This document shows positions 58,001-64,000 of a stretch of DNA of 64,000 nucleotides, piece by piece. How positions within the stretch are numbered: position 1 is the stretch's first letter; every line of letters starts with the position of its first letter. Origin of the DNA: Poa pratensis (taxonomy: Eukaryota; Streptophyta; Magnoliopsida; Poales; Poaceae); contig CAMZMU010000089.1 in the NCBI GenBank assembly GCA_947311845.1, positions 22,190,438-22,254,437 on the forward strand, given 5' to 3'. Under the pieces are notes generated by a model. The model searched no databases and was not told where the DNA came from. It saw only the letters and a list, made by a program, of their open reading frames with translations. A program made the position numbers and the translations under genes.

Positions 58001-58448
58001 CTTTTTTTGCGGTAACTAGCAGAGCTCTGCCATTGCATTATACTGAGGGGAGAAACTTTACAATCCTGTAAGCAGGTTTTAGAGAAAGATAAAATAAAAG
58101 CCCAGCGATGGGCGAAAGAACAAAGCAAAAACTACTCTCAAAAGGCCTATTTCAGGAGAGCAATCTCGTCTTCTCTAATAAGTTGTAAAACCACTCTTAT
58201 GTCCAGCGCCAATCCCTGAAACGTCCTGCGATTTTTCTCTTTCCAAATGTGCCACGCCACATAGGCGGCAAGTCTGCATTATTCAGTCTGTCACTCCTTG
58301 GGAGCCTCCCAACAGGTTCATCTCCACCATTCACTGATGATCAGACTGGACATGGCGACGCTGGCCACACGAGGCTGCTGATCGTAGAACAGCTGCCAGG
58401 TTTCCTTGGCAACGGAATGTTGTTTTTGTGATCAGGTTCTCGGATCTG
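58001..58448 (-). mobile_element. 5'-truncated LINE, fragment 1
   Basis: Flanked by TACTGTTTTGTGGT at 57987-58000 and 58449-58462. On the minus strand it encodes a remnant of the end of LINE ORF2 (YVAWHIWKEKNRRTFQGLAL ... EIALLK stop), followed by a 3' UTR and an A-rich tail (T run at 58002-58008). Several stops and frame changes are present upstream of that end. Confidence 0.82.
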
Positions 58449-58576
58449 TACTGTTTTGTGGTTCGCAAGAATGTTGCAGAGGTTTCATAGGCTAAAATTC
58501 ATATCCGCGGCAAAGAGTATCGAATCTAACAGGTATGGTTACTTTGAGAAGATTGACACATGCGGTATGTATGAAT

Positions 58577-59679
58577 TTTCTGTTTGATAAAGTGATTTTA
58601 TTACTTAAAAGGTTTAATCATTACACCCGGACTCTGCATAATTAGGATGCACACAGCCACAGTTCACCAGTTCACCAAAATCTAAGACAGAAATAAAAAG
58701 ACGAATTACATATCATGATGAGAAATTGTAAAGATGCCTATGCTGGTGGTAGGTCTATCCGGAGACTATGTGGCCATCCATGCTGGGAGAATAACTCCCT
58801 CGCCGCGGCCTCCAAACGCAACCTCACCTCCAAAAAAAGTCTCGGTGCTCCACACGTTGCAGGGCCGACCATGCTCGTAAAGTTGCTGTGCACCGGTAGA
58901 TAACCTGCATAACAGAATCATTTTTATCGTTAAAAACATTGTCATTTCTACATAGTCAGAGCGACCAAATAACGGCAATCGCTCCCACCCTGCTAAAGAG
59001 TTTAAACCTATGGTCCACACCGTTTAGCCAATTGCCAAAAATGTTTGCAACGCTACGCGGGATGTAAGGTAGAACCTATCTGGATGGCTGACCATATAGA
59101 CCTAGCAAACTCGCACTGGAAGAATAAATGTGTAATAGTCTCGTCGTGCTGACAAAAGACGCATTTTTACTTCCGTGCCAATTGCGTTTGACAAGATTAT
59201 CTTTTGTAAGAATTACTCCTCTACGAAGATACCACGCAAACACTTTCGTTTTTAGCAGGATCTTCATCTTCCAAATTTTATTGTTATCTTTAATATCAAC
59301 TGGAATTTGAGGTAGGATTAAGGCCCTATACATAGAATCAACCGAGAATTTGCCATTCTTCGTAAGATTCCAACGGAATTTATCTGGACCTTCCGTCAAT
59401 TGGATGGGTTCCAATCGGAGAATCAAAGCATTCCAAGATACTTGTCTTGTCCCGAATAAACTTTTTCTGAACGAAACATTTGGTGGGGAAGTTCCTATCA
59501 CCGTAGCGATCGTGTCACTTTTGTTTCACACAATGCTATACAGAGCTGGATATTGTTCCCTGAGAGTGGTATTTCCTAACCATTTATCCTCCAGAAACGA
59601 ATCTCCGATCCATCCCTAATTGAAAAGGAACCTTGAGGGAAGAAGAACTTCTTCGTGGCCATAAGGCCAGCCCAGAACA
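58577..59679 (-). mobile_element. 5'-truncated LINE, fragment 2
   Basis: Flanked by CGGTATGTATGAAT at 58563-58576 and 59680-59693. The minus strand carries the zf-RVT part of a LINE ORF2: FWAGLMATKKFFFPQGSFSI, FRWNLTKNGKFSVDSMYRAL, TKVFAWYLRRGVILTKDNLV, then NIFGNWLNGVDHR. Two frame changes and stops disrupt it. It is a different subfamily from the LINE at 50901-55623. Confidence 0.85.
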
Positions 59680-59693
59680 CGGTATGTATGAAT

Positions 59694-61501
59694 GCCGTGT
59701 ATAAATCATTCTACTGGTTTTGACAAAAGAACACATTGTTTCTAGTGCTGCTGAGCCGGTGTAAGCCGGTGCTAAGGGACAATGCCTAGTTGTGGAATCA
59801 ATAATATCTGCATCATGCCCGTATCTAATATAAACTACTTATAGAAGAGTAAATATGTTGGTACATTAAATCTTAGCCATTCAGTATGCTATCAACGGCC
59901 TAGATCTTTCTGGTGTTGAACAACTAAACACACAGATCTTTCCAACAAAAAGCAACATTTCATACTTCCTAGCCATATGTCCGACATCTCAAGTAGTAGA
60001 AAAAATAACTAATTAGCATACAAGCAATACTTGTCATGAAACCAGCATCTACAACATTCCACACATGACACAAAAATGGCAGGACAAAAGCGAAACAGCT
60101 ACAAAACTAAACAAGCAGAAACATGAACAAAGGCACCAACTGCTAAATCATGAGGACCATGATCAACATGCTTAAAGAAGGAGAGATTTACAGAGACACC
60201 ACTACCAATAATGAAGAACACTAAACAAGGAAAGACTTTTTTGGAAGATTTTTGGATTACAAAAATTTCACCAAAATCCTAACTCACCTCTGGTTAAGAA
60301 TAGGAAAATAACGCGAAAAACATGTGGATGCTTGCGGATTGGAGTCGTCATAACATAGTAGAGAAACCTACCTTACGCGCGGAGAGCAGCCAGCTAGAGG
60401 TCGCCAGGCCGCACTGCGCGATCATCCTCCTCTTAGGGTGTGCGGCAGCAGAAGACGTACGTGACAAAGAGGGCGATCGCCACGATCGTCGCTGGATTGA
60501 GGTGGCGGCGTAGGTCGAGCTTTCAATGAGACGTTGTTTCAGTAGTTAAAAAATTGTGTCCGTCTCGATTGTGACAAGAACGACACTTGATTTATGAGTA
60601 AAGTATACTAGAAAAGACATTAAATGGTATGAGAATGTCATTAAGCTAAAACCAATTAGGCTGGGAGGGGGCGATGCCCCCCCCCCCCCCCCCCCCTCAA
60701 GTGCTGGTGGCTGCCTCATGCCACCCTAAACGGGATCTTGTACTATCAACACCACTTTTGATGGCAGTTTGAGAAGGCATACAACTACAATAACTCGCTC
60801 AATCTTGCCGCATCAAAGAACACACATGAACAAGAAGCTAGCAGGGAAGAGTTGTCAATCAGAGGATTAGGAGCACTCATAAGAAAACACACGTGAATAA
60901 TTACAAGAACCTACATGTTGGTGTTCCTCATGTTGAGACTTGAGAGGCCCGTGGTTAGTTGATGTATGATATTTAGAAGATAGTCATTATGTATTTGCAA
61001 ATTTAATAAAGACAACTTCCGAGAAATGATAACTTTCAGGAAGTTTCTCCATTTCGTATTAGGGTTTAAATTGTATGATAATAATTATCGGTGATGTTTC
61101 CACTTGCATTATTACCTACTTTGTAGTAGGGTTGAAGCAATATTTCAAAAAAAAGTGGCAAAACATTATCTGTTGGGTGCGCATTTCTGAATCATGGTTT
61201 GATTTAGATTGGACACCATGTGTATTACACGTGCACAATTACTAATCCATATTGGTAGACCTGCAATAGAGTAATTTCGGAACTGAAATAGGTGAGGTGT
61301 GCTATCAAATCCCCCCACACCATGCAAAAATAAAAAATATTACATTTATCCTCTAAAGAAGATGTACTACTACGGGCTACGGCTACATTTTATCCGAACC
61401 GAAGCTTTTTCCTCTTCAAGCATTAGAAGATATATACTTTCTTCATTTATAAAATGATGTCTCAACTTTGTCTAAATGTGTATCCAGCCCTAGAAGATAT
61501 G
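59694..61501. other. Intergenic DNA
   Basis: AT-rich with no recognised gene. A small frame at 60322-60513 in a GC-richer patch matches nothing I know. A 21-base poly-C run lies at 60677-60697. A degraded Stowaway-like arm (CTCAACTTTGTCTAAATG) is near 61462. Confidence 0.4.
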
Positions 61502-61581
61502 TACTCCCTTCAAACCACTAAACCATGTCTACATACATGCAAATTTAGACAAAGTTGATTCATCTTTTATACAGAGGGAGT
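61502..61581. mobile_element. Short Stowaway-like MITE
   Basis: Ends TACTCCCTTCAAACC and ATACAGAGGGAGTA with TA target sites; the interior has ATTTAGACAAAGTTG. About 80 bp. Confidence 0.5.
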
Positions 61582-62031
61582 ATTGTCTTTCCTCTGCCTT
61601 CCATCGCAACATATACACGCACACTGATGAGGTGATGATTATTTTTCTGTGCATCTTGTTCCTTGTAACGGTCTCCCAACCGATCCAGCTCACACGTTCT
61701 CCGACCGCGCATCCGCCGCCCGCAAACTTCTCCTCACAAACCAACAGCTCGCCGGCCGTGTCCAGCGGCGCGCTCAACTCGCCGATCTCCAGCCACAATT
61801 AGCTGTAAACCCACCCCAAATTTAACCAATCACTCCCCCTAATCCCTCTCCTAACCACCAATTCCCAACCTCCCCGCACTAATAAACCTCCCTCCTCCAC
61901 GCATCGCCAACGCCTAAGCTAATCAGGAGCACTCCTAATAAACTCGGTCTCGCTCGCTGCCCGATCGGAGAGGAATCAATAAACTCGGCCACTCGCTCGC
62001 TCGATTGATCAGTCTCCGTACGTACTACCCA
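61582..62031 (+). promoter_or_regulatory. Promoter and 5' UTR region of the AG-peptide gene
   Basis: C-rich with repeated CTCGCTCG and CTCCTCC motifs just before the start codon, typical of grass 5' leaders. No strong TATA box is obvious; CACTAATAAACC near 61877 is a weak candidate. A minus-strand frame of 89 codons at 61529-61798 is unrecognised. Confidence 0.35.
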
Positions 62032-62211
62032 ATGGAGATGAAGAAGATGGCCTTCGCCGCGCTCGTCGCCGCCGCAGCCTCGGCCACTGCGGTGCTCGCC
62101 TCCGACGCCCCCGCCGGCGCGCCCGGCCCGGCAACCAGCGGCGCTTCTGTCACGGCCGTGGCCGCCCCCGTCGCGCTCGTCGTCTCCTTCCTCGCCTACT
62201 ACCTCCACTGA
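62032..62211 (+). CDS. Arabinogalactan peptide (AG-peptide), GPI-anchored
   Basis: 59 codons. Residues 1 to about 24 form a signal peptide (KKMAFAALVAAAASATAVLA). The short mature part SDAPAGAPGPATSG has Ala-Pro and Gly-Pro motifs for proline hydroxylation and arabinogalactan addition. The C-terminal hydrophobic tail (ASVTAVAAPVALVVSFLAYY) is a GPI-anchor signal, so the final product is a peptide of only about a dozen residues on the outer plasma membrane. Length and layout match AtAGP16/AGP20-type AG-peptides. Another in-frame ATG lies upstream at 62005 only as a non-ATG codon, so 62032 is preferred; Met at 62047 would still leave a usable signal peptide. Confidence 0.85.
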   Translation: MEMKKMAFAALVAAAASATAVLASDAPAGAPGPATSGASVTAVAAPVALVVSFLAYYLH

Positions 62212-63334
62212 TCAAATGCGTCGTCGAATTCGTTCGTTTGTTTGTTCTAGGTGGTCTGCTGTGTGATGGAGGGGGGAGAGTGAGGAGGAGAGAGCAGCAT
62301 CGCATTATGAACAATGCGGGGCTGTTTTTATTATATTATTATCGATTGATCTGTTCGTGTTTTGCTTATTCATTATGTAGCGTCTGTTTAATCATATATT
62401 ATATACTTAAATCGAACTGTTTCATTCCGCTGTGTTTTGTTCCCAGTTTCTCTGCCTCAACGGAATTTTGCAGTTTTTCTTTTGTTTTCTCAAGTTGATA
62501 TGGACCTTGTTCATTGTATATTTGTAGTATGTGTGTTCCTGTTTGTGATTTTTTTGTTGTTGAGAATTCTCCACCCCTTTATTCATTATTATTGTTCTGA
62601 TATGTTACACAAACTCCATCAGGTGGCGATTGAAACCACACATGCCTGCCTATAGTAAGATAAATGGAACTCCGCGCCAGGTTGTCTGCATCGGTGTTTG
62701 CCATCCTCCCTTCATGGACAAATTCTATATGATCAGAATGCCTTGATCTTGCCTTAATCTTCTGGGTAACATGTCCTGATGTCCATACGATCCCATACCT
62801 TCTCCTCTGATGCTCCGAACTGCATTGCTGCAGTCTGACGCTGCCCAGAAGCGTTGTATAAGAAGATCAGCATCCAAAGCTAGCCCTTCCTACAAGCCAT
62901 TGTTCCTGTGTAGCCGAACATTACAGCCCATGTAGATCAGTGGCCCACAAAGCCAATAACTACAGTGTGTTTGGTTACCTGTATCAATTTTCGCGTTTTT
63001 CATCCGTGACTCGTCAGGCCTGACGTTGAAAAAAAAGAGTTTTGAGCCATGTTGTTCATCCCATTTGGTTAACCAGATCTGTTTGGCAAGATCTATACTT
63101 TTTGTTTCATATACTCTAACCTCTTGTCTATTTGGCGAAGTTACCTCACACTACCTCTACCACCGGTGATGAGGAGGATGACAATACGGCGCCATGGCGC
63201 TACGGGGGTGGAGGTTACGGTGAAGATTATGAACAATCGCACGTACAACAAGCACAACCTAATAGCCATTGCGGAGACGGCAGAGAGGTTAAAACATACA
63301 CATACACCAAGCACAGAGCGGCGGAGAACGGTGA
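62212..63334. other. 3' UTR of the AG-peptide gene and intergenic DNA
   Basis: TG-rich sequence after the stop looks like a plant 3' UTR (62212-62550). Beyond that no gene is recognised. Confidence 0.4.
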
Positions 63335-63620
63335 GCAGTGCCGACAGTGGTTGAAAAAGATACACGTACATTGGCCGCACTCTAAATAGTGCATCCCTCA
63401 GTACAACTTGTATATGACTATCGAAACGAAAAAAATTACAACACAGAAGTTGTGTGAAGTGTCGAGATTAACCTGCTCGTCAAAGGATATTTCAAACGGT
63501 AAATAGAGTGCTATGAATTTGACAAAATTCATCTAAAAATGTTCCGCACATCTGTTCAAATTGAGTAGTTACAGTGTCGACGAAACTCGAAACCGAGCAC
63601 ATGAATGGAACCTACTCGCC
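63335..63620. repeat. Diverged dispersed repeat, copy B
   Basis: Pairs with 57150-57440 (blocks CTCGTCAAAGGATATTTCAAA, GAATTTGACAAAATTC and ACGAAACTCGAAACCGAG). It lies directly before the possible CACTA end. Confidence 0.6.
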
Positions 63621-63631
63621 GACGCGCATAT

Positions 63632-64000
63632 TCACTACAGGGATGTCATATAGTGTAACAAGTCAAAATCGTCACGTGATAGTTAAAAACGTCAAAGAAA
63701 ACCGCTCTATGACGTTCTTCGAGTGTCACAAGCATCCTCACGGAATCTATCGTCACCAATTCCTCCCAGTGATGCGGCGCGCATAAGAGGTCACTGAAAA
63801 TGGGACCTTCATAGACGGTGCACGTCACTGAACATCTGCACCGACAGACAATCCCACAGCTACTGAAAAATGAATCAAATTAAAGGAGGAGCTTACACAG
63901 AGAGGTACAACCTAGCTAGGAGATGTTGATGGGCTTCGGGTGCTAGCCAGGGGCGACATTCCCATGGTCATCCATTTTGCTGCCCGTGTAGCCCGTGCCG
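63632..64000 (+). mobile_element. Possible CACTA transposon end running out of the window
   Basis: CACTACAGGGATGTCATATAG begins at about 63632 and is similar to the CACTACAAGAAAT-type termini of Triticeae CACTA elements. It is followed by repeated short motifs such as GTCAC and TCAC that could be subterminal repeats. The other end is not in the window. Confidence 0.3.

Noticed and set aside
60677..60697. 21-base poly-C run
   Set aside because: A homopolymer of uncertain length with no associated structure; probably slippage or a sequencing effect.
61529..61798. Minus-strand frame of 89 codons upstream of the AG-peptide gene
   Set aside because: It looks slightly protein-like, but I cannot place it in a family and it overlaps a MITE.
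1..64000. CRISPR arrays, operons, phage or prokaryotic defence genes
   Set aside because: The window is plant nuclear DNA with spliced genes; no such structures were found.

Overview
This window looks like nuclear DNA of a grass, most likely a Triticeae species (wheat, barley, Aegilops or rye group). The reasons are plant genes with GT-AG introns, two Au-type SINEs, Stowaway-like MITEs with the CTCCCTCCGT end, and deeply nested LTR retrotransposons. The assignment is inferred from these families, not from a database match. Gene content is low: a PPR gene, a tandem pair of glycoside hydrolase family 127 (GH127) genes of which one is clearly dead, a stress-associated A20/AN1 zinc-finger gene, and a tiny arabinogalactan-peptide gene.

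Layout. 1-5660: intergenic DNA with a GC-rich poly-A-tailed retroposon-like block and MITEs. 5867-8322: two-exon DYW-class PPR gene. 8554-9651: small element with direct terminal repeats. 11706-20460: GH127 copy 1, a pseudogene with two frameshifts, a damaged splice donor, a nonsense codon and a 4.9 kb Copia element inside exon 5. 22245-27812: GH127 copy 2, 12 exons, whose only visible lesion is one missing base in exon 1; its first intron holds an Au SINE with an exceptionally long target-site duplication (TSD). 28975-29484 (minus): SAP8-like A20/AN1 gene. 30762-48437: a degenerate minus-strand chromovirus (Gypsy) with TSD ACCTA, split by a 12.2 kb tandem LTR-internal-LTR-internal-LTR array of a gag-only Gypsy element. 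48481-50880: nested MITEs, a second Au SINE and a tandem duplication. 50901-55623: an L1-type LINE with a 20 bp TSD. 56050-59693: AT-rich repeats and two 5'-truncated LINE insertions. 62032-62211: AG-peptide gene. A diverged repeat and a possible CACTA end close the window.

The most interesting structures are mobile-element recombination products. First, the tandem array 34313-46476 has an exact 5285 bp spacing and one 5 bp TSD around the whole array. Second, the Copia element 13094-18026 has 77 bp terminal LTRs but also carries a different 100 bp LTR plus a second primer-binding site between pol and the 3' end. That is the structure expected if a one-LTR circle recombined at the shared primer-binding site of a very small LTR element. 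The two GH127 copies are related by tandem duplication; both keep the Glu-X-Cys and Cys-Cys metal/catalytic motifs, but neither is open as given. I found no prokaryotic-type system, CRISPR array, tRNA or rRNA gene.
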